NCBI RefSeq assembly: GCF_025628935.1
Contig: NZ_JAOTIS010000014.1
Coordinates: 1-64,000, forward strand
Origin: Macrococcus capreoli
GTDB taxonomy: Bacteria; Bacillota; Bacilli; Staphylococcales; Staphylococcaceae
Direction of reading: 5' to 3'
DNA: 64,000 nt
This document shows positions 15,150 to 24,266 of the stretch, one piece after another. Both the position numbers and the translations under genes were made by a program. The notes under the pieces are model-generated. The model was not told where the DNA came from. It saw nothing but the letters and a program-made list of their open reading frames with translations, and did not search any database. Each line of letters begins with the position of its first letter. The stretch's first letter is position 1.

Positions 15150-16337
15150 ATGACAGATCGTAAATTATTTACATCAGAATCAGTAACAGAAGGACATCCA
15201 GATAAGATTGCTGACCAAATTTCAGATGCAATCTTAGATGCGATTCTTACAGGAGATCCAAAAGCACGTGTAGCGTGTGAAACTTCAGTAACAACAGGTA
15301 TGGCGTTAATCGCTGGTGAGATCACTACTTCAACTTATGTTGATATTCCTAAAGTGGTACGTGAAACAGTTAAAGAAATCGGTTATACACGTGCTAAATT
15401 TGGTTATGATTATCAAACGATGGCAGTACTTACTGCAATTGATGAGCAATCACCTGATATCGCACAAGGGGTTGACCGTGCGTTAGAAGACCGTGGTAAC
15501 TTATCAGATTCAGATATCGAATCAATCGGTGCGGGTGACCAAGGTTTAATGTTTGGTTTCGCATGTAATGAAACAGAAAGCTTAATGCCGTTACCAATTT
15601 CATTATCACATGAATTAGCACGTCGTTTAACTGAAGTACGTAAAAACGGTACTTTAGATTACTTACGTCCAGATGGTAAAACACAAGTTACAGTTGAATA
15701 TGATGAGAACGGTAAACCGAAACGTATCGATACAATTGTTATTTCAAGTCAACACCATGAGAAGATTGAATTAGAACAAATTCAAGCGGATATTAAAGAA
15801 CACGTGATTAAACCGGTTGTACCAGCTGAATTAATCGACGAAGAAACGAAATACTTCATCAACCCAACTGGCCGTTTCGTAATCGGTGGTCCTCAAGGGG
15901 ATGCTGGTCTTACAGGTCGTAAGATCATCGTAGATACTTACGGTGGTTATGCACGTCACGGTGGTGGTGCATTCTCTGGTAAAGATGCGACTAAAGTTGA
16001 CCGTAGTGGTGCTTATGCAGCGCGTTATGTTGCGAAAAATATCGTAGCAGCAGGTTTAGCTGATAAATGTGAAGTACAATTAGCTTATGCGATTGGGGTA
16101 GCACAACCAGTATCTATCTCAGTTGAGACTTACGGTACTTCTGAGTACACTGAACAACAATTAGTTGACGCAGTACGTAAAACATTTGATTTACGTCCAG
16201 CGGGTATTATCCAAATGTTAGATTTACGTCGTCCAATCTACAAACAAACAGCGGCTTACGGTCACTTCGGTAGAACAGACGTTGATTTACCATGGGAAGC
16301 AACAGATAAGATTGACGCATTAAAAGGAAATTTATAA
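15150..16337 (+). CDS. metK: S-adenosylmethionine synthetase
   Basis: 395 residues, the normal length. It makes SAM from methionine and ATP. Signature motifs: the N-terminal [29 protein letters not shown], and [16 protein letters not shown] with the phosphate-binding loop. The C-terminus [17 protein letters not shown] is typical. TAGGAG stands 11 nt before the ATG. It is controlled by the S-box riboswitch directly upstream and ends at a strong terminator at 16390. Codon use is regular and more biased than that of its neighbours, as expected for a highly expressed housekeeping gene. Confidence 0.98.
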   Translation: MTDRKLFTSESVTEGHPDKIADQISDAILDAILTGDPKARVACETSVTTGMALIAGEITTSTYVDIPKVVRETVKEIGYTRAKFGYDYQTMAVLTAIDEQSPDIAQGVDRALEDRGNLSDSDIESIGAGDQGLMFGFACNETESLMPLPISLSHELARRLTEVRKNGTLDYLRPDGKTQVTVEYDENGKPKRIDTIVISSQHHEKIELEQIQADIKEHVIKPVVPAELIDEETKYFINPTGRFVIGGPQGDAGLTGRKIIVDTYGGYARHGGGAFSGKDATKVDRSGAYAARYVAKNIVAAGLADKCEVQLAYAIGVAQPVSISVETYGTSEYTEQQLVDAVRKTFDLRPAGIIQMLDLRRPIYKQTAAYGHFGRTDVDLPWEATDKIDALKGNL

Positions 16338-16389
16338 TATCGTTATCTGAATGGCGAATGAGCCGAGTAAGATGACTATTGTTCATAAG

Positions 16390-16430
16390 ACACCCCTAAA
16401 GTTTGTATTTCAAACTTTAGGGGTGTTTAA
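16390..16430 (+). terminator. Terminator of metK
   Basis: ACACCCCTAAAGTTTG-tattt-CAAACTTTAGGGGTGT followed by TT, a 16-bp perfect stem. Confidence 0.85.
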
Positions 16431-16440
16431 TTTGGGAAGA

Positions 16441-16521
16441 GATGCGTTGGGGATCGGGATAGACCGGGGAAAGTGCCCAACAAGAAATCCACATAGTCAC
16501 ATACCTAGCGCTATAATTGTA
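16441..16521. repeat. Possible member of a dispersed intergenic repeat
   Basis: Between two terminators lies a G-rich stretch ending CAACAAGAAATCCACATAGT and then CCTAGCGCTATAATTG. The piece ACAAGAAATCCA and a CCTAG..TATA motif also occur in the 84-bp array at 12.7-13.0 kb. The match is short and partial. Confidence 0.3.
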
Positions 16522-16551
16522 CAAAAAAACCGTCCCTTCAATCGGGACGGT
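16522..16551 (-). terminator. Terminator of the small lipoprotein gene
   Basis: On the minus strand, ACCGTCCC-gattgaa-GGGACGGT followed by T7. Confidence 0.8.
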
Positions 16552-16558
16552 AATCGTA

Positions 16559-16852
16559 TTATTTTGCTTCAGTTGTAGCTTCTTCAGTAGTAGCGTCTTT
16601 AGAACCTTCTTCTGTAGTCGCTTCTTCAGTAGTAGCGTCTTTAGAAGCTTCTTCTGTAGTTGCTTCTTCAGTTGTTTCGTCTTTCTTAGCTTCCTCTGTA
16701 GTTGCTTCTTCAGTAGTAGCATCTTTCTTAGCTTCTTCTGTAGTCGCTTTGTCTTCAGTTGAAGCGTCTTTCTTTTCCTCAGTACCGCAAGCACCTAATA
16801 ATAATGCTGACGCGAAAGTACCTGCTAATAATAAACGTTTATACATTGCCAT
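16559..16852 (-). CDS. Small repeat lipoprotein, TTEEA-rich
   Basis: 97 residues. A signal peptide (YKRLLLAGTFASALLLGAC) ends in the lipobox LLGAC. The mature part is only low-complexity repeats of KKDATTEEATTEEA type, so it is a highly acidic, probably unfolded chain tethered to the outer membrane face. GGAGG 9 nt before the ATG at 16852 supports the start. The closing EATTEAK also ends the unrelated lipoprotein at 49,678, and TTE-rich repeats occur in the nucleotidase at 19,860. Function unknown; a spacer or decoy on the cell surface is a guess. Repeat number probably varies between strains. Confidence 0.7.
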   Translation of the reverse strand: MAMYKRLLLAGTFASALLLGACGTEEKKDASTEDKATTEEAKKDATTEEATTEEAKKDETTEEATTEEASKDATTEEATTEEGSKDATTEEATTEAK

Positions 16853-17093
16853 GGTATCATCCTCCGAGAAATATGTTTAGTCCAAATTTGATTTAGGACA
16901 CTTAAATTATTTCACATCAATGTTAATTTAGAATTTATATTTCATAAATATTTGTTAAAGTTTGTTCAGAATATTAATTTATTATTAATTTTTTTAATTA
17001 GAGTAAACTTTCACAAATTACTTTTGTATTTTCAATGAAGTTATTTAAAAAGTTCATTATAATGAAAGAAATACAGTTAGAAAGGTGAATGAA

Positions 17094-18008
17094 ATGTCAG
17101 GTTTAGATGGAAATGCATTATTATATGTACTAATCGGATTAGGTGTACTTGCATTGATATTCTTTGTGTTGTGGCTCATCTCTTTATCAAGTAAGAAGAA
17201 AGCGATGGCACGTCAGGAAGAGGCTTTTCGTAAGGAACAGAAAGAAAGATCAGATCGATATCACGAAGAGAGCGAGAAAGCGCGTTTATCTTACAAGAAA
17301 GAATTAACGGAGCAGAAAGAAACGTTACAAAAATCAATTGACGAAAAAGCATTACATATTGAGTCATTAAAGATGTTCTCTAAAGATAAGGGAGAGTATT
17401 TAACAGATTTAACGTTAATTCAATTAAAAGAACAATTCATTCAGGATGAGCGTATTCGACCGGAAGATATGCATGTGCTTGCAAATATTTATATTCCGGG
17501 TAAACGTGTAAAGAGTACAGATAAGTTAGACCACGTTGTTTTAACACGTACGGGTATTTATTTAATTGATTCAAACTACTGGACGGGTCATATTTACCAC
17601 GGTGTAAGCCAAATGCAATTTGATGGTGAGCCTGTGTTTGAAGACGTGTTTAAAATTTTAGGGCTTGATCCGTCAGTTGAACAGACGATTGTATTAGATA
17701 AGAACAAAGACGGTCATGCGACGTTCAGATCGTATCATCATGATTTAGAAACGTTAAAGTTAAAAGCGGAACGTTTAGAGAAAGTATTTGAATTGCCTTA
17801 TCCTGTTACGCCAATTGCCTATTATAATGCAGAAGGTGTCGGTAGCGAACAATTCACAAACTTCTCTCGTGATAACAGTGTAAAAGTGATTGTAGGAGAA
17901 GAGGAGTTACAGATGTTCTTTGAGAAGTTTGTATTCCACGGCAGATTCCAGTATAAAGTTGAAGAATTAGAAAATATTATGGATAGAATTGAACATTTAA
18001 ATCCATAA
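17094..18008 (+). CDS. Membrane-anchored NERD-domain protein
   Basis: About 304 residues. One N-terminal membrane helix (LLYVLIGLGVLALIFFVLWL) is followed by a basic coiled-coil region (residues ~35-95, EEAFRKEQKERSDRYHEESE) and a domain from ~125 on (VLANIYIPGKRVKSTDKLDH, VVLTRTGIYLIDSNYW) that fits the nuclease-related NERD family. The start is either ATG 17094 or GTG 17085; AGGTG at 17083 gives ATG 17094 the normal spacing. Homologues lie near metK in staphylococci. The family is thought to act on nucleic acid, but its role at the membrane is not known. Confidence 0.6.
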   Translation: MSGLDGNALLYVLIGLGVLALIFFVLWLISLSSKKKAMARQEEAFRKEQKERSDRYHEESEKARLSYKKELTEQKETLQKSIDEKALHIESLKMFSKDKGEYLTDLTLIQLKEQFIQDERIRPEDMHVLANIYIPGKRVKSTDKLDHVVLTRTGIYLIDSNYWTGHIYHGVSQMQFDGEPVFEDVFKILGLDPSVEQTIVLDKNKDGHATFRSYHHDLETLKLKAERLEKVFELPYPVTPIAYYNAEGVGSEQFTNFSRDNSVKVIVGEEELQMFFEKFVFHGRFQYKVEELENIMDRIEHLNP

Positions 18009-18051
18009 TTCAATCAAAAGAAAAATTAAATATTAAAATAAAATACAATAC

Positions 18052-18092
18052 AAAAAGGCTGTTACAAGTAAATCTGTAACAGTCTTTTTTTA
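18052..18092. terminator. Bidirectional terminator
   Basis: AAAAAGGCTGTTACA-agtaaatc-TGTAACAGTCTTTTTT serves the NERD gene on one strand and the HxlR gene on the other. Confidence 0.8.
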
Positions 18093-18449
18093 CACATATT
18101 CAATACTATCAATCGAAATATTAGCACCATTTTTATTTAAGTTTTCAACATGGACTTCACCCCAATGGCATAACATTGATAATAAATCATCTAACGTATG
18201 ACCATAGTCTGAGATTTCATATTCAACTTTCGGTGGCACTTGATTGTATACGATACGATTAATAATCCCATCTGCTTCTAATTCACGTAATTGCTGCGTT
18301 AGCATCTTTTGTGTAATGTTTGGTATCTTTCTTTTCAGTTCAGATGTGCGGTGTTTACCGTGCTTTAAATGACACAAGATTACTGGCTTCCATTTACCGC
18401 CAATCACTGCGATTGTTGCTTCCACACCAATATTATAATGCTCTTCCAT
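18090..18449 (-). CDS. HxlR-family winged-helix regulator
   Basis: 119 residues of the HxlR family: the N-terminal AVIGGKWKPVILCHLKHGKH and the recognition-helix region ITQKMLTQQLRELEADGIIN are diagnostic. It is divergently transcribed from the MFS transporter at 18,564. The shared 110-bp gap carries two GTAC-containing inverted repeats, so it probably controls the transporter and itself. HxlR proteins often sense electrophiles or aldehydes, but no cysteine sits at a known sensing position here except in LCHLK and MLCHWGE, so the signal is open. Confidence 0.88.
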   Translation of the reverse strand: MEEHYNIGVEATIAVIGGKWKPVILCHLKHGKHRTSELKRKIPNITQKMLTQQLRELEADGIINRIVYNQVPPKVEYEISDYGHTLDDLLSMLCHWGEVHVENLNKNGANISIDSIEYV

Positions 18450-18463
18450 TATTAAAACCTCCT

Positions 18464-18505
18464 AAGGTACTTTTTGGTACCTATAGTACATTAAAGTACG
18501 TACTA
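18464..18505. promoter_or_regulatory. Paired GTAC palindromes, probable HxlR operators
   Basis: GGTACTTTTTGGTACC (18466-18481) and AGTACATTAAAGTACGTACT (18485-18504) lie between the divergent regulator and transporter genes, where such a regulator would bind. Confidence 0.55.
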
Positions 18506-18563
18506 TTATTAATTAATTGTTGTGATTATAATAACACATATCAAACTTATTCGGAGGTTATTT

Positions 18564-19751
18564 ATGAAAAATTATCAATTTGCATTGCTCGCATTAGCAA
18601 TTGCAGCATTTAGTATTGGGACAACAGAATTTATTAGTGTCGGATTATTACCGCTAATTTCAGATTACTTTAACGTATCAGTCGCTTTAAGTGGCTTAAC
18701 GGTATCACTGTATGCGTTTGGTGTCACAATCGGTGCGCCAGTCATTACGACGATGACGAATAAAATACCGAGAAAGCAATTATTAATGTATATCATGCTC
18801 GTATTTATTGCAGGGAATTTACTTGCTGCATTTAGTCCAAACTTTATCATCTTATTATTCGCGCGTATCTTTACTGCATTTAGTCACGGTGTATTTATGT
18901 CAATCGCAACAAAGATTGCTTCTGATATTGTACCACCATCGAAACGTGCATCAGCTATTGCGATAATGTTTACTGGATTAACAGTAGCGACGATTACAGG
19001 TGTGCCAATTGGAACATTTATTGGACAACGATTAGGATGGCAATTGGCGTTCATCTTTATTAGTGTGATTGGATTCATTAGTTTATTATCAGTTCTTAAG
19101 TTCGTACCGAAAGATTTAGAACAACCTCAATTAATTGCGTTATCAAAACAACTTGGAGTCTTAAAAGAAAAACATTTATTAATGGTGTACTTAATTACAG
19201 CATTAGGATACGGTGGATCGTTCGTTATTTATACTTATATTACCGAGCTACTAAGTAACGTGATGGGGTATAGTGAAGACGCGATTGTCATCATATTAAT
19301 CATTTATGGTGTGATGGTAGCAATCGGCAACACTTTAGGTGGGAAATTCACGAATACGAATCCAGTTCAACGATTAATTATTATTTTCTTAGTACAAAGT
19401 GCAATGTTATTTATCGTAGGGTTAACAACATCGTTACATACAATTGGATTAATCGCCATCTTAGCATTAGGGTTATTATTCTTTATGAATGTCCCTGGAT
19501 TACAACTAATCGTAATGCTATTTGCTGAAAAGTATACACCACAAGCAGTGAACTTTGCATCAAGCTTAAATATATCAGCATTTAACATTGGTATTATGTT
19601 AGGCACATTTATTGGAGGTTATGTCGTAGAAAGTTTAGACATCACAATTGCACCGTATGTGGGTGGAGCAATTGTATTAATTGCAAGTTTCTTAATGTAT
19701 GTATTGCATAAAATGCCACAATCAAGCGCTGCTGTTCAAGTTGATTGTTAA
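18564..19751 (+). CDS. MFS efflux transporter (DHA1 / AraJ-like)
   Basis: 395 residues with 12 predicted membrane segments. The first contains FSIGTTEFISVGLLPLISDY, typical of the AraJ/YdhP drug-efflux branch. The loop between helices 2 and 3 has MTNKIPRKQLL in the place of the MFS signature, and FARIFTAFSHGVFMSIATKI is helix 4. The start is ATG 18564 behind CGGAGG; the upstream in-frame ATG at 18522 lies in the promoter region. The substrate is unknown. The divergent HxlR regulator suggests induction by a toxic compound. Confidence 0.85.
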   Translation: MKNYQFALLALAIAAFSIGTTEFISVGLLPLISDYFNVSVALSGLTVSLYAFGVTIGAPVITTMTNKIPRKQLLMYIMLVFIAGNLLAAFSPNFIILLFARIFTAFSHGVFMSIATKIASDIVPPSKRASAIAIMFTGLTVATITGVPIGTFIGQRLGWQLAFIFISVIGFISLLSVLKFVPKDLEQPQLIALSKQLGVLKEKHLLMVYLITALGYGGSFVIYTYITELLSNVMGYSEDAIVIILIIYGVMVAIGNTLGGKFTNTNPVQRLIIIFLVQSAMLFIVGLTTSLHTIGLIAILALGLLFFMNVPGLQLIVMLFAEKYTPQAVNFASSLNISAFNIGIMLGTFIGGYVVESLDITIAPYVGGAIVLIASFLMYVLHKMPQSSAAVQVDC

Positions 19752-19818
19752 AAATGAAATATTAAAAGTAAACTTTAAAGAAAAAATAAAGTAAATACTA
19801 AATTGATATAAAAATAAA

Positions 19819-19854
19819 AAAATCCCAAAGTGAAATTTTCACTTTGGGATTTCA
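19819..19854. terminator. Bidirectional terminator
   Basis: AAATCCCAAAGTGAAA pairs with TTTCACTTTGGGATTT, with A and T tracts on either side, between convergent genes. Confidence 0.85.
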
Positions 19855-19859
19855 TTATA

Positions 19860-22094
19860 TTAAGCTGATTTACGTTTGATTAAGTAAAGTCCTAATCCGA
19901 ATAATCCGATTGCAGCTGCACCCGTACCTGCTGCTTCACCAGTAATCGGCAATTGATGTGCTGTCTCTTTGTCTGTTTGTGCTTTAGCGTCGTGTTGAGA
20001 TTTATCTTTTTGTTTAACAGCTTGGTCAAATGGAATGACATTATCATGCTTCACTTCAACAGACGCTGCAGGTGTGTCTTGTATGCTAGTCGGTTGTTCC
20101 GTAGTGACAGTTTCAATCGTATCTTCTACCATCGTAGCTTCATCAGTTGGCGCTTCTGTTGTAGGTGTTTCTGTTGTAGCTTCATCAGTTGGCGCTTCTG
20201 TTGTAGGTGTTTCTGTTGTAGCTTCAACTGTTGGCGCTTCTGTTGTAGGTGTTTCAGTTGTTACTTCACCCGGCACATTTTCACTTGCAGTGCCTGCTAA
20301 GATACGTTGTAATTCAGTTGATTGATATGCTGTCATATCAGCTGCCTTGAAGTAATTGCGAACGACTGTATCTAATGATGGTCCTTCTTCACGAGGGCCG
20401 CCTAACATTGTATAGCCGTCACCACCAACAGCTAAGAAATCATTTGTTACGACTTTATAAGTCTTATCTAATTGAAGCGGTTCAAATTTGTTCGTTTGTT
20501 TATTTAACACTTCAATCGCATAGACACGTTCACCTGCAGGCTTTGTTAAATCATAATGAACTTTAATTGATTTAGAGATGTGTAAGAACGCACCGTTCGC
20601 ATCTAAACCAACTTGTCCGTCTTTCTCAATTGTTGGTGCACTTAATGCATGTTCAAACATTGCAACAACATCTGTTCCTTTTACTTGAATTTGCGTGATA
20701 GTGTTACCGAATGGTAATACTTTAATAATATCACCTACCGTAACATCTTTATTGCCATCGATAGATGCACGAATACCGCCACCGTTCGTTACTGCAAAGT
20801 CTCCTGCTGTATCAAATCCAGTTTCACTATACGCTTCCATAGCATCGGCAATCGCATTTCCTAAGTTCGTTTCGCGTGTACGGACGTCGCTTCTTTCACC
20901 TTGTAACGGTACTGGGTTGTGGAACACAACTTCAGAGGTTGCTTTTCCGAAGTTTGCTTTTGCTGTTTCAACAATAGCTTTCACTGCTTCATCCTGCGTT
21001 ACATCTTTCGTATCTGCTTCTTTAATCATTGATGCAGTAATGTTAGTTGCATTTTTACCTTGTAAGTCAAACGTAACTTTACCGATATTCGCTAATGCCG
21101 TACCTGTTTGTGCAAGTAATGCTGTATTCTTTAACTGACCATTTTCAATGACTGAATGAGAATGACCATCTAATACGATGATTGCATTGTTTAAGAAATC
21201 TTTGTTGCTTGCTAAATTGTTCATTAAGTTATCGCCACGCCATTCAAGCTTCGTCGTGCTATCGATACCTAAATGACTTAAAATGATAAATGCATCCACT
21301 TGGCCTTGTAATTTCTTCATTTCAGCAGTAACAGATGCTACCGGATCTAAAAATGTTACGCCAAGAATATTATTCGGGTGTGTCTTTGTTGCCGTTTCAG
21401 GTGTTGTTACACCGATAACGCCAAATTTCTTACCGTTCTTTTCAATAATTGTAGAAGGTGCAAAGACGCTTTTTCCGTCTTTATAAACATTTGAACTAAT
21501 AATCGGGAAATTTAATAATTGTTTATATTGCATTGCCATTGCATATCCGAAATCAAATTCGTGGTTACCAACCGTCATTGCATCATAGCCAACAGCGTTC
21601 ATCGCTTTCGCCATATCTGCGCCTTTAGAGAAGTTTGATAATGGTAACCCTTGGAATGCATCCCCTGAGTCAAACATTAAAGTAGGTTGTACATTGTCTT
21701 TAATCGTTTTTAATTTTGCCATTCCAATTACTCGACCATCTTCAGCATCTAAACGGCCGTGCATATCGTTTGTGTGCAAAATAGTGACAGTATCAGGGTT
21801 TGTTGTACCAGGTGCAGCTGTTGTCATCATCGGCGCTTCAGTAGTAGCAGCTTCCGTAGTATTTGCTTCCGTTGTTGGCACTTCAGTAGTAGCTACTTCG
21901 GTAGTAGCAGCCTCAGTTGTAGGTGCAGCTGTTGTCGGTACTTCTGTTGTTGGCACTTCAGTTGTAACCACTTCAGTTGTCGGTACTTCAGTCGTCGGCG
22001 CTGATTGAGTTACTGCAGCAAATGCAAACGGAGCTGGAAATACCATCGCGATAATCAAAGTTAACAATAGAATGAAAGATGTAATGCGTTTCAC
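19860..22094 (-). CDS. adsA: LPXTG cell-wall-anchored 5'-nucleotidase (AdsA/SasH-like)
   Basis: 744 residues. A signal peptide is followed by a Thr-rich repeat region (TTEVPTTEV units, residues ~30-90), a metallophosphatase domain (VTILHTNDMHGRL, FDSGDAFQGLPLS, VGNHEFDFG), a 5'-nucleotidase C-terminal domain (NLGNAIADAME, VTNGGGIRASI), a second TTEAPT repeat stretch, and a sortase signal LPITG with hydrophobic tail and KRKS. S. aureus AdsA makes adenosine and deoxyadenosine from host nucleotides to blunt immune cells; the same reaction is likely, but in a non-pathogenic Macrococcus nucleotide salvage is an equal option. GGAGG precedes the start. The repeats differ from those of S. aureus and probably vary in number. 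Confidence 0.88.
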   Translation of the reverse strand: MKRITSFILLLTLIIAMVFPAPFAFAAVTQSAPTTEVPTTEVVTTEVPTTEVPTTAAPTTEAATTEVATTEVPTTEANTTEAATTEAPMMTTAAPGTTNPDTVTILHTNDMHGRLDAEDGRVIGMAKLKTIKDNVQPTLMFDSGDAFQGLPLSNFSKGADMAKAMNAVGYDAMTVGNHEFDFGYAMAMQYKQLLNFPIISSNVYKDGKSVFAPSTIIEKNGKKFGVIGVTTPETATKTHPNNILGVTFLDPVASVTAEMKKLQGQVDAFIILSHLGIDSTTKLEWRGDNLMNNLASNKDFLNNAIIVLDGHSHSVIENGQLKNTALLAQTGTALANIGKVTFDLQGKNATNITASMIKEADTKDVTQDEAVKAIVETAKANFGKATSEVVFHNPVPLQGERSDVRTRETNLGNAIADAMEAYSETGFDTAGDFAVTNGGGIRASIDGNKDVTVGDIIKVLPFGNTITQIQVKGTDVVAMFEHALSAPTIEKDGQVGLDANGAFLHISKSIKVHYDLTKPAGERVYAIEVLNKQTNKFEPLQLDKTYKVVTNDFLAVGGDGYTMLGGPREEGPSLDTVVRNYFKAADMTAYQSTELQRILAGTASENVPGEVTTETPTTEAPTVEATTETPTTEAPTDEATTETPTTEAPTDEATMVEDTIETVTTEQPTSIQDTPAASVEVKHDNVIPFDQAVKQKDKSQHDAKAQTDKETAHQLPITGEAAGTGAAAIGLFGLGLYLIKRKSA

Positions 22095-22196
22095 TGTATG
22101 ACCTCCAAAATTATTTTAATTACATTAATATAATAAAGGATAAGTCGATCAATCGGCATGTTTAATTTGAAAATTTACATTAAATTTACAATAACC

Positions 22197-22526
22197 TTAA
22201 AAATGATACATATATGCAAATAAAAAGAGGAGCGGCCCTAATATATACGTAATGCATAAGTAAATAACTGCGAGCGATTTTCGCTGCTCAAATAACTGTA
22301 GCACTTCAACATTAAACGTTGAATATGTCGTAAAGCTCCCTAAAAAGCCGGTACCGAGTAATAACATTGTCGTTTGGTCAAACCGTGCGACAATGCCAAG
22401 GCAACATGCACCACATAAATTGATGAGCAATGTGCCTAATGGATAACGACCATTGATTTTCTGACTCATAAAATATCGTAACATCGCACCGAACGGGGCA
22501 CCGATTGCAACATAGAGCATTAACAA
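22197..22526 (-). CDS. crcB: Fluoride channel subunit CrcB/FluC (second of pair)
   Basis: 109 residues, four membrane helices. It contains the Fluc signature GFLGSFTTYSTFNVE and GAMLRYFMS with the conserved Arg. It exports fluoride down its gradient as a dual-topology dimer. It overlaps the other crcB gene by 7 bp, the arrangement of heterodimeric Fluc pairs in Firmicutes. No fluoride riboswitch is seen upstream of the pair. Confidence 0.92.
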   Translation of the reverse strand: MLMLYVAIGAPFGAMLRYFMSQKINGRYPLGTLLINLCGACCLGIVARFDQTTMLLLGTGFLGSFTTYSTFNVEVLQLFEQRKSLAVIYLCITYILGPLLFLFAYMYHF

Positions 22527-22903
22527 TCACCTCGCTTATTACCCATTATTATGCCAGCTTTCATACCTATCGACGCACAGATGAGGCCACCGAAGATAGA
22601 AATCAATAAATACAGTACTACAAAACTATATCGATGCATTAAATATAAATCAATCACATCTTTACTCAGTGCAGAGAATGTCGTAAAGCTACCTAAAAAG
22701 CCAGTCGTGATACCCGTCTGAATCACTTTCGCTATTTGCAGCTGCTTAAAATAAGTCGTACAGAACCCTAAACAATAAGCACCAGCTAAATTAACGATGA
22801 TCGTATACATCGGTGCATCAATCCATAAGCTCAAACCATATCGACTACATGCTCCGAGTATACTGAATAGTGCAATCCACAAATAAACCATAAAAACCTC
22901 CAA
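22520..22903 (-). CDS. crcB: Fluoride channel subunit CrcB/FluC (first of pair)
   Basis: 127 residues, four membrane helices, with GACSRYGLSLWID near the start, VNLAGAYCLGF in helix 2 and the signature GFLGSFTTFSALS in helix 3. It precedes the second subunit in the same operon. A GGAGG ribosome binding site is present. The two proteins probably form an antiparallel heterodimer, with opposite charge bias in their loops as expected. Confidence 0.92.
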   Translation of the reverse strand: MEVFMVYLWIALFSILGACSRYGLSLWIDAPMYTIIVNLAGAYCLGFCTTYFKQLQIAKVIQTGITTGFLGSFTTFSALSKDVIDLYLMHRYSFVVLYLLISIFGGLICASIGMKAGIIMGNKRGDC

Positions 22904-22929
22904 ATTAAAAAGGACTGACGAATCAATCC

Positions 22930-23229
22930 TTAAATCACACCAAATCTAAATAATATACTGATCAGTTGTAGCACAATAACCATTAAAATTACAAATGGCC
23001 ATAACTTCGCTAACTTCAATAAACCGCTGGAAATGTCCTGGCGTTGCTTTAATGCTTTATCAATCATCATAATACTTAAAATTAATAAAATACAGCTTGC
23101 TAAACCGGTAAACAATATAATAGAAGTAATTGAACCAAATAAAATATTTAAAACAGGGTTATAACCATTACAAAAAATACTCAGGACAACAAAGAAAATA
23201 GAAAAATAGACATATTTATTTGCTTTCAT
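22930..23229 (-). CDS. Small three-helix membrane protein
   Basis: 99 residues: three hydrophobic segments (YVYFSIFFVVLSIFCNGY, IILFTGLASCILLILSIMMI, WPFVILMVIVLQLISILF) joined by short loops, the second loop basic (KALKQRQDISSG). GGAGGCC lies upstream of the ATG. It precedes the crcB pair with a 26-bp gap and may be in the same transcript. No family recognised; a similar small membrane gene stands near crcB in staphylococci, by memory. Confidence 0.55.
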   Translation of the reverse strand: MKANKYVYFSIFFVVLSIFCNGYNPVLNILFGSITSIILFTGLASCILLILSIMMIDKALKQRQDISSGLLKLAKLWPFVILMVIVLQLISILFRFGVI

Positions 23230-23410
23230 GAAAGGCCTCCATTCATTAATCAGTTTATTTTACCATAGGAATGGGAATGAAATATATCACTTTGTCAGAT
23301 TCGTCATAAATTCCTTCAAAAATACATGATGTGATGTTCAATCAGTAGCAATCATAAGCGGGATATGATTATAATAAAGAAGTGAAGATAAATATTCTGG
23401 AGGAATAAAA

Positions 23411-24121
23411 ATGAACAATTTAAATGTACAAGTATTTGCGGATGGTGCGGATATCGAACAAATGAAGTCGGCGTATGCGAATAAGACAGTAGATGGCTTT
23501 ACGACGAATCCATCATTAATGGCTAAAGCGGGCGTTGAAGATTACAAAGCATTTGCTGAAGCGGCGGTAAAAGCTATTCCTGATGCATCCATCTCATTCG
23601 AAGTGTTCGGTGATGATATTGAAACGATGGAGAAAGAAGCGGCAATTATCCAGGCTTTCGGTGAGAACGTATTCGTTAAGATTCCGGTTGTGAATACGAA
23701 AGGCGAATCTATGATTCCGTTAATTAAGAAGTTATCTGAACAAAACATTAAATTAAATGTAACTGCTGTTTATACGATAGAACAAGTAACAGATATCGTT
23801 AAAGCAATTAAACCAGGGGTTGAAACGTATGTATCAGTATTTGCAGGACGTATTGCAGATACAGGTGTGGATCCAATGCCGTTAATGCGTGCTGCTGTGA
23901 AAGTATGTCACGACAAAGAAGGCGTGAAGTTATTATGGGCATCTTGCCGTGAATTATTTAACGTCATTCAAGCGGATGAAATTGGATGCGATATCATCAC
24001 TTGTCCTGGTGACGTTGTGAAGAAGATTCCAAACATCGGCCGTGATATTAATGAATTATCTGTCGATACAGTACAAGGCTTCGCGAAAGATATTCAATCT
24101 AGTGGGTTAAGTATTTTATAA
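23411..24121 (+). CDS. tal: Transaldolase (TalC/FSA-type)
   Basis: 236 residues, the length of the short transaldolase / fructose-6-phosphate aldolase subgroup. It transfers dihydroxyacetone units in the non-oxidative pentose phosphate pathway. Motifs: DGFTTNPSLMAKAG at the start of the barrel, the Schiff-base lysine in NVFVKIPVVNTKGE, and YVSVFAGRIADTGVDPMPLM. CTGGAGGA precedes the ATG. It stands alone between terminators. The order crcB-tal near metK is the same as in S. aureus. Confidence 0.93.
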   Translation: MNNLNVQVFADGADIEQMKSAYANKTVDGFTTNPSLMAKAGVEDYKAFAEAAVKAIPDASISFEVFGDDIETMEKEAAIIQAFGENVFVKIPVVNTKGESMIPLIKKLSEQNIKLNVTAVYTIEQVTDIVKAIKPGVETYVSVFAGRIADTGVDPMPLMRAAVKVCHDKEGVKLLWASCRELFNVIQADEIGCDIITCPGDVVKKIPNIGRDINELSVDTVQGFAKDIQSSGLSIL

Positions 24122-24136
24122 TAATTAATATTATTT

Positions 24137-24170
24137 ATCGCTGAACAGTTTCCTGTTTAGCGATTTTTAT
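24137..24170 (+). terminator. Terminator of the transaldolase gene
   Basis: ATCGCTGAACAG-tttc-CTGTTTAGCGAT followed by TTTTATTT. Confidence 0.85.
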
Positions 24171-24206
24171 TTATATCATAAATGTCTGAAAAATGAATAC
24201 GTCATT

Positions 24207-24220
24207 TTCAAGCGCTTTCA
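24207..24220. promoter_or_regulatory. Possible CcpA site (cre)
   Basis: TTCAAGCGCTTTCA (reverse complement TGAAAGCGCTTGAA) matches the catabolite-responsive element consensus except at one end base. It lies 47-60 bp before the start at 24267. Confidence 0.5.
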
Positions 24221-24266
24221 AAAATGTTACACTTATAGTGACTAAATATTAAGGCGGGGTAAAACA

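Noticed and set aside
19953-22008. Several plus-strand frames opposite the nucleotidase gene
   Set aside because: They mirror the Thr-rich repeats of the real gene on the other strand, and no start sites or family motifs are present.
22903-22930. Fluoride riboswitch before the crcB pair
   Set aside because: The gap upstream is only 26 bp and shows none of the crcB-motif RNA consensus.
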